A stretch of 64,000 bases of DNA, from positions 7,024,920-7,088,919 of the forward strand of contig SSNP01000005.1 in the NCBI GenBank assembly GCA_006937955.1. Reading direction: 5' to 3'. This stretch comes from Pachypanchax playfairii (taxonomy: Eukaryota; Chordata; Actinopteri; Cyprinodontiformes; Aplocheilidae). Below, piece by piece: positions 53,412 to 64,000 of this stretch (positions within the stretch are counted from its first letter, which is position 1; the number at the start of each line of letters is the position of its first letter). Below the pieces are notes generated by a model. That model was not told the DNA's origin, searched no databases, and was given only the letters and a program-made list of their open reading frames with translations. The position numbers and the translations under genes are program-made.

Positions 53412-54960
53412 AAAAATATAGAAACATGGTGACCAAACCTGAAAAAAAAACAACTTGGAGGAAGTGGGAATTAACCGAAGCTTAAGCTGTGACCTGTGAA
53501 GATGTTGAATAAAATGTTTTGCTTTGTTAGTCTAAAATAACCATCTACTAAATTATTTTTAACAAACATGAGTGGCATTCCTGTAAACGTCCAACTTTTT
53601 AACACAAAAAACATGTAAATCTATACAATCAAAATGAGCGCTGTTAAGCTGAATGTAATTAAACAGATGGAATATCTGTGTTTAATTTACTAAAGATAGT
53701 AGAACATATGGCATCAAATTAGGCACCTCCATTACTATTTTTATGTGTAAAACTTGCAAACGTTTTCCATCCTACATTGATTTATTTTAGTCTTCTCACC
53801 TAGTGCTGCTTGCAGTAACATAAGGCAGAGAGAAACTAAGACTGATGCTTTAGATTCCTGAAAAGCTGCAGTGCCACCTTCTCTCAACTCCAGTAAATTA
53901 AAGGAGCCTAAAAACACAAAAAACAGGATGATAAAGTGATTATTAAATGTCTTAAATCCCAGAAACAAACGTCTTCTACAGCCTCTCACAAGCAGTCACA
54001 ACAGAGGTATTATGTGGTGGAGGTGTAGCTTAAAAGATTACACTGGGAAGCCCTTTAAATTAGTTTCATTATTGTGATCATGGGGCTAAAGGCAGAGCAC
54101 AAATACAGAATTAGAGCTCAAAAAAAGTTCAGCCTCAGGGGAAATTGCAAATAGTACTGCAAATATCCAGACAACTTAGTGCCAAATCAGAGGCTGCAAA
54201 GCATAAAAAAGGGTCTAAAAATTTTAACTAAAGCCCAATGTGTGGTCAGGAGAGATATTTTTCTCGAGGAGTCAACAGGCAGAAAAGAGGATCGAAAGAA
54301 GTGGGAAGAGGAATGGGGGAGGGGGGGTGGGACAGCAGGAGGGAAAATAGGAATTAAGAGGAAATACAGCCTCACACTGTATGATGGAGAGCTTTCCAAC
54401 AGATACATCTGACACCAAGCTCAGATATTTACATGATATTTAAAGCTGGAAATATTAATGAAGCTGCTGGAGTTTTGCTAAATCAACCAATGACTGCACG
54501 TTACACTGAACTACATGCTAATTTTGAAATTGTATTTGAAAACATAAAATAGTCTCAATAAAATATAGTGCTGTGTTCAAAAAAATAAAACATGTCAATA
54601 TTTTTTGTTTGTTGACTAATTTGCTTTTCAGCAGGATCTACATTAAACCCTTGATATTTTACAAAACATTTTCCTCTTGATTACTGCAATAACTCATGCA
54701 GTGTGTATTAAGAGACACTGATGAACACGTTTACTCTCAGCATGTAATCCAGTTCTCACTTCTCTAGTCGTTCTTGCTAAATCTGTGCTTTTCTTCACCT
54801 TTTCCTCCTCCTCCTGCATCTTGCCTTTATTCCTGCACATTTATTCTTTCCCATCTATGTTATTTCTCTCCACCTACTCTAAAAAAAACTTGTTATATGC
54901 TGCCAAAGGGCAGCGTTTTGAACACAGACTTAGATAAATCCTTCTGCAATGGAGGAACAT
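53412..54960. other. Non-coding stretch, no gene recognised
   Basis: This is AT-rich, with a G-rich patch at 54310-54345. The open frames at 54179-54412 and 54774-55073 (plus) show no family features, and the latter runs into the next element. Confidence 0.55.
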
Positions 54961-54964
54961 TTAA

Positions 54965-55947
54965 GCCTTGGTCACAATGTGTTCATATGAATCTCATGTT
55001 TCCTACAAAATGTGGAGTTTGTAAACATTCGTGGAGGCGGATACTGTTTCATACAGGAAGTTGTTATGACTAAGTAACTTGATGAATTCCTGAGAATATT
55101 AGGTGATTTTCTGCCGTACACTGCTGCAGAGTTCTTGCATCTTCAGTCAGGTGCGTTGGAATGAAAACTATTGTTGTAAGATGCGTGATGTGTCCCAATG
55201 TGCAACTCACAGCAATTTAAAGTCCTTGTTATGAAGATCCTTCAGCTGTCTGCACATTTTGTAGAGAAATATATGTGATGGAGGTCCAGTATCTCCAAAA
55301 TTTTGTGTGTTGATCGTCACATCTGCTCAGGAATTTGTGGAAAAGCCTCTAATTTTCAAGATGACAGTAGTGCAGAGAGACTCCAGCTGCATCTTCTACA
55401 GCTGCAGCTGCAGGATGAAGATCTAACAGCTGTAGCTGCTGCTTTTGAGGACCCGAAGAGAAGACAGCCATGCTGGTGGATGCAGGAATGGATCCAAGAA
55501 GCAGAACCTCTACAGCCAGAACCAGAATCAGTTCCATAAACTGGACCGCTGAGTCAGAAGGGATGGGAACACCTTTACTGTGGTGTTGCATCATGTTGCC
55601 TCACGCATCATGAAAAATGAGAATGCAATTTTGTGGAGACAACAATCAGTTTGATGTACTTGTAAAAACATGCAGTCCACTACAATTTTAGAAGTAAATA
55701 ATAAAGGTAAACAAAAAGTAAATAATCCCTGATCATCATGCGCTGTGCTCAGGTTGTTTTGAAGCCATTCGACTGGCGTTTCTACGCAGAATGTGTTCAA
55801 GAAAAATCTTGGATCAGACCATGAACCTGGCCATGAACTTCTGAATGGGCCACTAACATTAACTGCATTAAGGAAGCAGGAAAAAACAATCCAAAAATCA
55901 TTCATAGCATGTTCACAGCTCTTCATATGGGTCATTGTGACCGAGGC
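54965..55947 (+). mobile_element. DNA transposon relic with TTAA flanks and Harbinger-like frame
   Basis: The left end, with its flank, reads TTAAGCCTTGGTCACAATG (54961-54979). The reverse complement of the right end (55933-55951) reads TTAAGCCTCGGTCACAATG, identical at 18 of 19 positions. TTAA at both edges (54961-54964, 55948-55951) is a likely target duplication. Inside, a frame at 55303-55539 resembles the N-terminus of a PIF/Harbinger nuclease. TTAA duplications are typical of piggyBac and Kolobok, while Harbinger uses TTA/TAA, so the superfamily is unresolved. The 983-bp length is too short for an intact autonomous copy. Confidence 0.8.
55303..55539 (+). pseudogene. Harbinger-like transposase N-terminal remnant
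   Basis: This frame of 78 codons sits inside the inverted-repeat element. Its second half, LQDEDLTAVAAAFEDPKRR followed by CWWMQEWIQEAE, has the acidic leucine-rich stretch, basic cluster and WxxxWI pattern that I associate with the start of Harbinger nucleases (RRRWWV..WI type). The catalytic DDE domain is absent; a stop follows at 55537-55539 and the downstream sequence is not open. The repeated CAGCTG words in this part could make the similarity a chance one. Confidence 0.35.
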
Positions 55948-58900
55948 TTAAGAAAGAGTCAAGTGAATCTTTAGGAGACGCCGTACTCTTTGTGTCAACA
56001 TGCCTGGGTGTACCGCTTCATACACTGTTTACACAGTTTCACAGAAATAGACGCGGTGAAAGCAGAGAAATGATACAGAGGAGAAACCGAGAGGTTGCCA
56101 AAAAATCTTAACGATAATTAAAATCACATTACAATGAAAATCTTTATCTACAGCTTTGAATCTCCATATTTTATGTTAAAATAATAAAAGTTATAGGGAG
56201 CAATAAAAAACTAATGTGACAAAAAGTAGATGGAACATTACATTAAACCAAAAGGCTGGAGAAATCCTGTGTATTTTCCACCTACAACATACTCACAAGT
56301 TTTGAGGAGAGGAAAAGAAAAAGCAGAATAGCATCTTCTGTTTGTACTAATTGTGTGCTGATGTTAGTAGAGGTCTGCATTTGATTGTTAGCATTATAGA
56401 GAAGCCCCCTAGCTGCCTGCTTAGCATAAAAAGCAGGTGGTCTTCTGCAAGTTTTCTTCATATTCTAATTTGAACAGAATAAGGATTATGCTCATCATGC
56501 ATTCTATAGCTCTTCACACAATCTACTTTTTATGCACATATAAACACATATCCACAGACTTAAACATTCCTGTGAACACTTCAACACACATACACACACA
56601 ATTGCAGACACACAATCTGCCCCCTGGACCTGTCATTCTCAGGTAATTACCTGGCCTTACTAACTGACAAGGTTACAGCAGCTGTAGACCTGAGACTCCG
56701 GGAGTTGTTAACCCTACGTTTGCTCGACATACAAACAAACATGGAGTCAGACAGTTTCAGGCCATAAAGGCATAGAGAAAGTCATCTATCAAGCTTGGCT
56801 GATAGCATTTTAAATGTATGTGGTGCCTTGCAGTAAACATTCAAGAAAAGCAGAAGGAGAAATAATTCAGTATCGTCAACCTCTTTGTTTTCCATCAAAC
56901 TAGTTTCATATGCACATATTTAATTATTGGTTCAAATCAAAGGGAGAATGTGTTAAAAATGAAAACCTCACACAGCAGAAAGTTACAGTGTTTATAGTTT
57001 TTCGCATTCTGATTATTGCCGCAAATTTGCCTCAAACCACTTGTGGTCTTAATGCAGTTAAGGTAGTGTATGTAATAACAATAATTAATTTACAAACAAT
57101 TATTTCACTGTAAATATCATCATAGTAAATAATTATTAAGATGTTCATGTGTGAATGATAAGAACTGAACAACAAAGATCTGCATGTAAAAGTGCAAATT
57201 CTACATGTTTACAAAAGCCTGTACGAATGGGGGGGGGGGTTAACAACAAGTCAGCAGTTTCCATTAAACATGGGATAAAGGGGGGAAACAGCAAGGAGAA
57301 TGAGGGGGGGTGACCTTGACAATGACTGTGCTGCAGTGTCTGTGTTATTGTGTGTTTGTAGCACAATGTGATAACCACAGTACAGCATAGTGTACAGCAT
57401 GGAGTCAGAACAGCCAGCTGTGAGGGAGAACATCACTTAGAAAAGGTTAATATCCAAACAAAACAGCATAATTTGCAATTTTAAAACTCTATTCGATGTA
57501 AAAAAAAAAAAAAAGACTAGATCTTCATCACAGATTGGGGGTCTTGAATGTTTGGGTCTGCCAACAACCACAACAACTTTGTTTTATTATTCCATCAGAT
57601 TTTCTTCTGCTGTGAGAAACTTTTTGAAATTGTTTTTCATCAGAAAGTTTAACTCGTATTAAGGTTATGACGGTTATGAAATATCCTTCATATCCAGATG
57701 CAGTCAATCCCTGAGTTTGAGAAGCTGTTAGAATCTTTCTACTGTAAAAATCATTCAATATTGTGCATATCCTGTATAGAAATGGTAATTCCAGAGCATA
57801 ATAATGCTACGGTTAAAATCTGGAAAGATGTTTTTGAATTCATTTCATCACTTTTTCTTCACAAAAATCTTATTTTAACTACATCAGTATTATAAGTTTT
57901 GCAAAATGCCTCTCATGCAGAGGTGACACAGCTACCCACAGCAAGTTGAGTGATCAGAAATACCCTTTTTCTTAACTAATCAGTGTAGTCTTAGCTTGTC
58001 CTATAAGCAGAATGTACGTCTTCGGAATATACGAGTAAGTAAGTGTTTGTTCTTGCATGTAACAAAAGTCACTGCATTTCTTTACTTTGACGTGTCATGC
58101 AAAAACTGATATTGTGTTGAATCCAAAGCTCTGGATGTGTTAAGTTCACTCTGCTTTCTTGCTTGTTGCAAATAAGTCAGTTTCTTTGGAACGATAACTT
58201 ATATTAAAGTGGAAATGGGTTTTGCCTTGCAGCCTGGGACATTGTAATTGTATCACCTTTCTCCTGTTATCAAAAAATAGTTTATCTGTACACAAAAGAA
58301 TAAGGCCTGTCTTTGTGGCACCTGTTCCAATGCTTGCCACCAACATATAGATTCATCTTAAGTTCAATCTATATTCACAACAGAAATGCCACTGAGAAAA
58401 TGATCAAATCAAACGCTGTTATTTGACTATAAAGAATATTCTGCTCTGTTGAAAGAATGGAAGGTCAGTCACGGTCATGTCTTCTTCAGGTTTCCCCTCC
58501 TTTTAAGCTATTTATGCATTCCCAGACGACTGACTCACAATGACCTGGATGATATTTCCAGTGATTTTAAATGAGATAGAGCTGAACCTTTCAAGAACAG
58601 GGATTTTCTAAAGGGTTAAGAGAGCTGAAACACATTTTTCAGGGTGACACTTTACAGGTTTTCGCATGTCTTTATTTAAAACATTTTTTTAAAAACCTAA
58701 AATTAAAATAAAAGCTTCAGTCGCTACTGCGGTTGGCCATTCAAAAGTTGTTTTCTTGTACATGTTTGGGTATTTTTGATTTATTTTTAGCAGAAATAAA
58801 TTTCAAATATCATGACTATTTTAAAGAAAGTTATCAGTGTATTAAAAAAGGACTGAAAGTATTGTACAGTTAGTGGGTTTTAATAATATTTGTTCACCAT

Positions 58901-59400
58901 TGCTAGCAGTACTGTTCAGATCAGCACATGGTTATGAATCTGGGTGCTGATTGGCTCATCAGAGGACAGCAGCATCAGATTTTGCTTTGTAAAAGCAACT
59001 CATCTTGATCAGTCAGCATCAGAAAAGTGTGTTTTTAAGGGATGACAATATACAAAATGACCATATAAACATATAGTTTACTTTGCAGATTTTCACCTTT
59101 TGCAGAAGTCTGGAACACAATCACTGTAATCAAATAAGCTTTAAGGTAAAGTCACAGATCTGGTTTCTAGAAGCTTAAAAACCCCTGATGATCTCGCAAT
59201 GCTATCTCCCTGTTGTGGCTGTTTGACAACAAAAACCAGATACGTTATTAATGATGAATTAATCTAACAAGATGATACTGAGAGTGGATAAATTTTACCT
59301 TTATAAAACAGGTTCTTCATCCTTGCAAGGATTGGTAGTGCCGTTTTCCAAGCAATTTTTCAAAACCTATTTAGTCAAACACTAACGCATTGTTTATATA

Positions 59401-59448
59401 TTATTACTATTATTATTATTACTATTAATATTATTATTATTATTATTT
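59401..59448 (+). repeat. (ATT)n imperfect microsatellite
   Basis: This is a run of TTA/TTATTA units, interrupted by ACTATT and AATA variants. Confidence 0.9.
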
Positions 59449-59753
59449 CTTGTTTTTATTCTAATTGTGTTTGTGATGTATATGCTGGAAAGTGTTTAAT
59501 TGTGCATTTTTCTGTCAGTTCTCCTTTGAAACCCACTTTACAAACAAACACATAAAGCCATTTCATTCGGCATGTAAATGGAAGCGAAGGCAGAAACTAC
59601 AGGTTAGAGAAAAAGAATGAGAACCTTCACAGGAGCCACTGGGCTCCAGAGAAAATCTAGTAGTTTCCTGTGACAAATTGTCCTCCACCGTTCTTTCTGA
59701 ACTACAAGGTTCAAACCTGATGCCTCATGCTCCAGAAACACTGTAGATATATA

Positions 59754-59796
59754 TGTGTGTATGTGTGTGTGTGTGTGTGTGTGTGTACACACACGT
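59754..59796 (+). repeat. (TG)n tract passing into (AC)n
   Basis: A TG run (59754-59786) with one A interruption is followed by ACACACAC, so the junction is self-complementary and could form a short hairpin. Confidence 0.9.
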
Positions 59797-61434
59797 GTCT
59801 GACTTTGACAGCTAGTAGCAAGGGGTAGATTATCACACCCTCAATATCTGAAAACCAGTGACATGTTTATGACCACACATACAGAGTAGACGCACACATA
59901 GATGCACCACGCATGCATAAAAAAAAGGGAATGCTCCATAAAAACAGAAATGTTTGCACCCACACATTCACTGTCTGAACACACACATCCTGTTTATGCC
60001 CAAAAGCACACTCGCAGGCCCATCTGGGAGAAGCAGATAAGAATAGTTTGGGGTGCAGAGGGTTAGGAAGCTTCTCAGAGACACATTGTAGCTTTTTCAG
60101 GAATATTTTTATTGATTTTTGAGAGAAGCCAAGACAGAAATAGTAACATCTCTCTCTAAAAAGTCTTCACTTGCTGCTTTGCACTAGTCCTTTACAGAGA
60201 CTGTAAAACCCATCATGCTAAGAGACTCCAAGTAACCTGCTGTCCTAACAAAGATAAAGTGAAACCAGGGATCCACAGTAGCTTTCATCTTCCTGGTTTT
60301 GCTCGTGTGGTCTATCCAACTGAGCTGCAGCCAGTTCAGACTGAGAACAGAAGCTTTGGAGAGTGGCAGAGAGGATATAAACAATTATTAGTCATCAAGA
60401 TTCCTTCAATGGAAGATGTTGGGAACCCTTCACTTTTCCTTTTATCACATGGGATTTCATCTCCTGAATAAAAAAGGATGTTCCCCAACATGTGCAAAGC
60501 TAATGAAGTGAGGGAGTTGTTAAGGTACACAGAGCTGAAATGATATTAGCACAAGTAAAGACAAGGTGTAATAAAAAGTAGGATGACAGAGAGCAAGAGA
60601 AGAGAATGAGAATGAAACAGACACTGGCGTTGAACAGATCAGACAGTGATTCACAAATAAATGTAGAGAAAGAGTTTTCAATATCGCTGCTCAAGCAGAA
60701 AACCCAACTTGTAGTGACACCCGTGACATAATTTGCTTGCAAAATGGAATCATGGGAACATCTTCTGCTTACAAGAAAGAAAACTGACAAGAAATCCACC
60801 ACAGCATGCAGAAAATGTTAGAACACAAAGAAATTAAATGATTGGACATGCTGTTCTGCAGTGCCAGGTGCTCTGTGGAGCATCTCGTGTTGAAAATATG
60901 TTTTGGAGACCCATTATTTTTGTAATAACATTCATGTCAAGATATAACAATGAATGCAATGACAAAAATGAGAAGCACACTGGCATGACTGTGAAAATCA
61001 AGAATAAAAAGTTGTTCCATTTCCTAAAACTTCCCTAAGTTCTCAGGTCACACTCTACTGAATTATAAATCAATGCACTGATGGTAAAAAGAGGATAAAG
61101 TTAAAGAAATTATTACACTGAGTTTCATAAGGATTGACCTGAAGCTAAAAAGCAAAAGGGGCCTAAAGGAAGCACGAGAGAGTGTGTATTTGATTGTGCT
61201 CGCACATGTGTGTCTGTGTGAGTGATTAAAGAAGGTAAAAACCAAAGACACAGATTGAGAAAGACGTTCTTCTTCTACATCTTCACTTGGCATGCAAGTA
61301 GGGTAAGAATAGAAAGAAAACAGAGGCAAAAAACTAAATAATGCGAAATTCACTAATATGGAACAAGTAGGTCCACACTACCTTATTATTTTCTAAGTGA
61401 GGTAATCCAGTAAAAAGCACATGAACTCTGTTAA

Positions 61435-62020
61435 AAAGGCCATTTCATACAAATTTCAGGACTTTGTGGTTATTTCTTAAGTATTAACCAGTAATATGAA
61501 ACATTTTATATCTAAAAAAAACGTCAGGAAACACTGATTAACAGACCTTTCAATCTGTCTGCATTAAAATTTGGGTGGTTCCGGCTCCTTCCGTCAGGCT
61601 GCTTCGGCAGCAGCTCGTTCATATTCATTATTCAAATTTGCTGGACTCTGATTGGCTAACAAACTAGCCTATGAGAGCAAGGTATACCGTTTCCTTCCCC
61701 GCTGCGCATGGCAACGTCAGACGTCGTGTCTTCCTGTTTGCTACGTTATACTACAGCTTTTAGCCAGCAGCATGCTAGGCGTGGTTTCAATCGCGGGAGC
61801 TGCAGAATACTAACAAACAAAGGAGTTGTGATGAAACAGATACAGGCCGTTCGGACTCGGGAGAACTCGGGTTTTATCGCCACCTGCGTAGTTTGAGAGA
61901 TCAAAACTGATCGAGAAGTTGTTGACCTGTTATCACACCCACTATGAAGGTAAGAACACCTGTGGAGCTAAAATATTTAACAGAAACCTCAAAAAAACAG
62001 TTTTTAATGGAAGGGTCTCT
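61435..62020. mobile_element. T2/Kolobok-like MITE with TTAA target duplication
   Basis: The left edge reads TTAAAAAGGCCATTTCAT (61431-61448). The reverse complement of the right edge (62007-62024) reads TTAAAGAGACCCTTCCAT, matching at 14 of 18 positions. TTAA flanks both ends symmetrically. Kolobok-type T2 elements use TTAA targets and have TTAAAGG-like ends, so this is the closest call; piggyBac is the alternative. The 586-bp interior is CpG-rich (about 21 CpG in 61561-61920), unlike the surroundings. It has no transposase, only a 62-codon frame at 61708-61896. Confidence 0.65.
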
Positions 62021-62024
62021 TTAA

Positions 62025-64000
62025 TGCTATTTAAAAAGAAATTTGGGTTTTTGAGAAAAATTTGTTTGAAATGTTTGCAACAAACTGGCATCAAATTTTA
62101 GAGAGAAAGTAACTGCATGTGTAAAACAGCTGATTTTTCCAGGCTATTTTACTGTTTTAGGACATCTTTAACCTACAATGTACATGTCATATACCAAGGG
62201 AAAACAGCCTTATCAGGTTTTATGTATGACCTGTGTACACTTTCATATTTAACTAAAATAATTACAAATTTAAATGAATGATTAATACTCCAATGAGATA
62301 TTCCATTTAAAATGTCACTTTTACATCTTCCATATTACATCACTGTATCTTTTGTTAAACTGGAAAAAAATGTGAAATAAAGGAAACGGCAATAAAAGAG
62401 TGGCCAGGGGCGGGGATTGTGCTTGCAGGTGTGTATGTGTGTGAGAGTGATCTGCAATAAACCTGTTCAAGGGCACGTCGTCTCCAAACCTCCACTATTT
62501 TTTATTTTTCAATCTAAAAGAAAATTAATCATTGTTCCAAATACCAGTTAAATACATTTCCTTGATACTCATGGGACTGCATAATAAAAACAGGAGAATG
62601 TAGGAAATGTATGATTAAATGACTGATCAAACAGAAAAGCCTGAATTTTCTGATCTTTGTAACCTTTATCAAGGTTTCTTACAGCAGGCATTTATAATCT
62701 AACTCACAAAAGACGCGAGGAAATTGATGTTCATTTCAGCGAAAGGTGACCACGATGATGTATGAGATGTAAACAGAAACAGCTCGAAGGCATTGAATAT
62801 TTCAGTGTGATAACACTCAGATGTATGCACTGAGCAACATGTGGGTTGCAGGTCACAAAGACGCACATCCACAGAGATAAATCCCATAAATTCAATGTGT
62901 AAATTTATACTTGTAATGCAGTTAACTGTGAATTAGAATGATGACCTCAGTTATTGTTTGAGATGCTTAGTGTAAAGGGATCTGTGCCTATATTCAGCTT
63001 TGTCACAAATTTCCCATATGTTGAGGCTTAACAACACAAAAGAAACCTTTATGATTAGAAATAATAGAAGCGTGTGCACATTGTGAGTAGTGTACAGTAG
63101 AAACAATCAGGATAAATGCATCATCTGAACAAGACTGTACAGCCAGTGAGCTTGACATATTAAACAGAAGAACATGAGAGGAAGATAAAAAGAAATTAAA
63201 GAAGAGGAGAAAAGAGTGTTACTAGAGAGATGAATAGTAAAGCAGAAAAAAGTGGAAAAAAATTGGAGAAATTTTGACAAAACATGAAGAAATAAAGAAA
63301 AAACTGACAGATTTATATGTAGAAAAAACATCCAAGTAAAACAACTTTACTGCATAAACAGATCAATAAAGGAAGTAAAAGGCACATGATTAATACAGAC
63401 CAACATTCAATAAAAAAAAAGAGAGAGATAAAAGGAATAAAAGGCTGGTTGATTGCCATTAAGTAAAAAAATAAAAGAGGAAACATTTTGACCTTGGACT
63501 TTAGAACTCTATTACTCCAAATACACACACTTAATCCCAACAACAGAAGAAACACACACACAGTCAAAAACTCTATTTCCAAATGCCGGCTAATATGTTT
63601 GGAGAGAGGTTTTATTAATGTTATTGTAGCGGTTATGCTGCCAGCTGGTTGCTTTGTCTGCTCCAATAAAAGCCAAGTGAGTGTGTGTGAGTGTGTATGT
63701 GAGTGTCTTTTGTGGTTCTTAAGCCTGCGCGCAATCAAATCAAGAAAACACATTTCAACAGAATAAAAAAAAAAAAAAAAACATCCACAGCTAATAGAAG
63801 AACCCCCCACCCCCCCTCCAATAGCAACACCACTACGTTCTTCTCATTCAGTCTATTTCAACTGTTGAAGGGGACAAAGCGGGTCAGCACAGAAAATCTC
63901 ACACATAAACCACACATTCACGTTCCGGCGCCCAGCTCAACACAGTCACTACTACACACTCACAAACGCAGCATTTCTCAGGGTCAATGACTCCATTATC
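62025..64000. other. Non-coding stretch, no gene recognised
   Basis: This stretch contains an A-run (63766-63781), a C-rich run (63804-63818) and GT-rich sequence (63674-63706). The 165-codon minus-strand frame at 63313-63810 crosses these low-complexity tracts and shows no domain. The first brsk2 exon was not found here. Confidence 0.55.

Larger units (their letters stand above)
55952..61430. other. Non-coding stretch, no gene recognised
   Basis: This stretch contains a G-run (57229-57238), an A-run (57500-57514), an ATT tract (59401-59448) and a TG tract (59754-59786). Open frames are short and without domains. No bounded element was found. Confidence 0.55.
1934..64000 (-). other. brsk2: Probable giant 5' intron of brsk2 (or intron plus upstream region)
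   Basis: The acceptor at 1934-1937 ends an intron extending rightwards. The preceding exon should encode the N-terminus and the first part of the glycine loop (TLGKGQT type) with a splice donor. I searched the minus strand by eye for that signature and did not find it, so the exon probably lies beyond 64,000. The stretch is AT-rich and populated by transposon relics and microsatellites, listed separately. If an unrecognised first exon does lie inside, part of this span is intergenic. About 1.9 kb of the length is probably an assembly duplication. Confidence 0.6.

Noticed and set aside
63313..63810. 165-codon minus-strand frame
   Set aside because: It crosses an A-run and a CA-rich tract, and its composition is that of low-complexity DNA.
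1..64000. A novel gene system, CRISPR-like array or defence cassette
   Set aside because: Repeats here are microsatellites and transposon relics. No spaced direct-repeat array, gene cluster or structured RNA was seen.

Overview
The window looks like a long, AT-rich, non-coding stretch of a ray-finned fish genome, probably a percomorph teleost. I infer this from a vertebrate-type coding exon with canonical GT/AG splice sites, a fish Tc1-like transposon, several other fish-type DNA-transposon relics, V-SINE/L2-type repeat fragments and long CA tracts. No prokaryotic gene arrangement, CRISPR array, tRNA or rRNA gene is visible.

The only host coding sequence I can defend is one 95-bp exon on the minus strand (1839-1933). 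It encodes the glycine-loop/VAIK part of the kinase domain of the neuronal Ser/Thr kinase BRSK2 (SAD-A). Transcription therefore runs right to left: 1-1838 is the start of the next intron, and everything to the right of 1933 is the preceding intron, with the 5' exon(s) not found inside the window. That intron would exceed 60 kb, unless a first exon I did not recognise lies within it.

Region by region: 4.4-4.9 kb holds a TTA-flanked MITE-like element. 5.0-7.9 kb holds the 3' tail of a LINE that a Tc1-like element has entered. Here an 882-bp block is present twice, the second copy begins exactly at the transposon end, and a 10-N gap sits between the copies. This is best read as two alleles (empty and occupied site) laid end to end by the assembly. 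14.6-15.2 kb holds a degenerate inverted-repeat element. 21.9-22.6 kb holds two 289-bp near-identical units separated by CA tracts and carrying telomere-like CCCTAA motifs. 24.9-25.2 kb and 29.9-30.3 kb hold hAT-type MITEs, the second with a perfect 8-bp target duplication. 40.5, 42.4 and 53.2 kb hold fragments of one V-SINE/L2-type family. 44.0-44.5 kb and possibly 48.4-48.7 kb hold further dispersed repeats. 55.0-56.0 kb holds a ~1-kb element with 18/19-bp inverted repeats and a short reading frame resembling a Harbinger N-terminus. 61.4-62.0 kb holds a TTAA-flanked, CpG-rich T2/Kolobok-like MITE.

The genes do not form a pathway or cassette. I found no undescribed biological system. The most informative signal is the apparent segregating Tc1 insertion and the local assembly error it caused.
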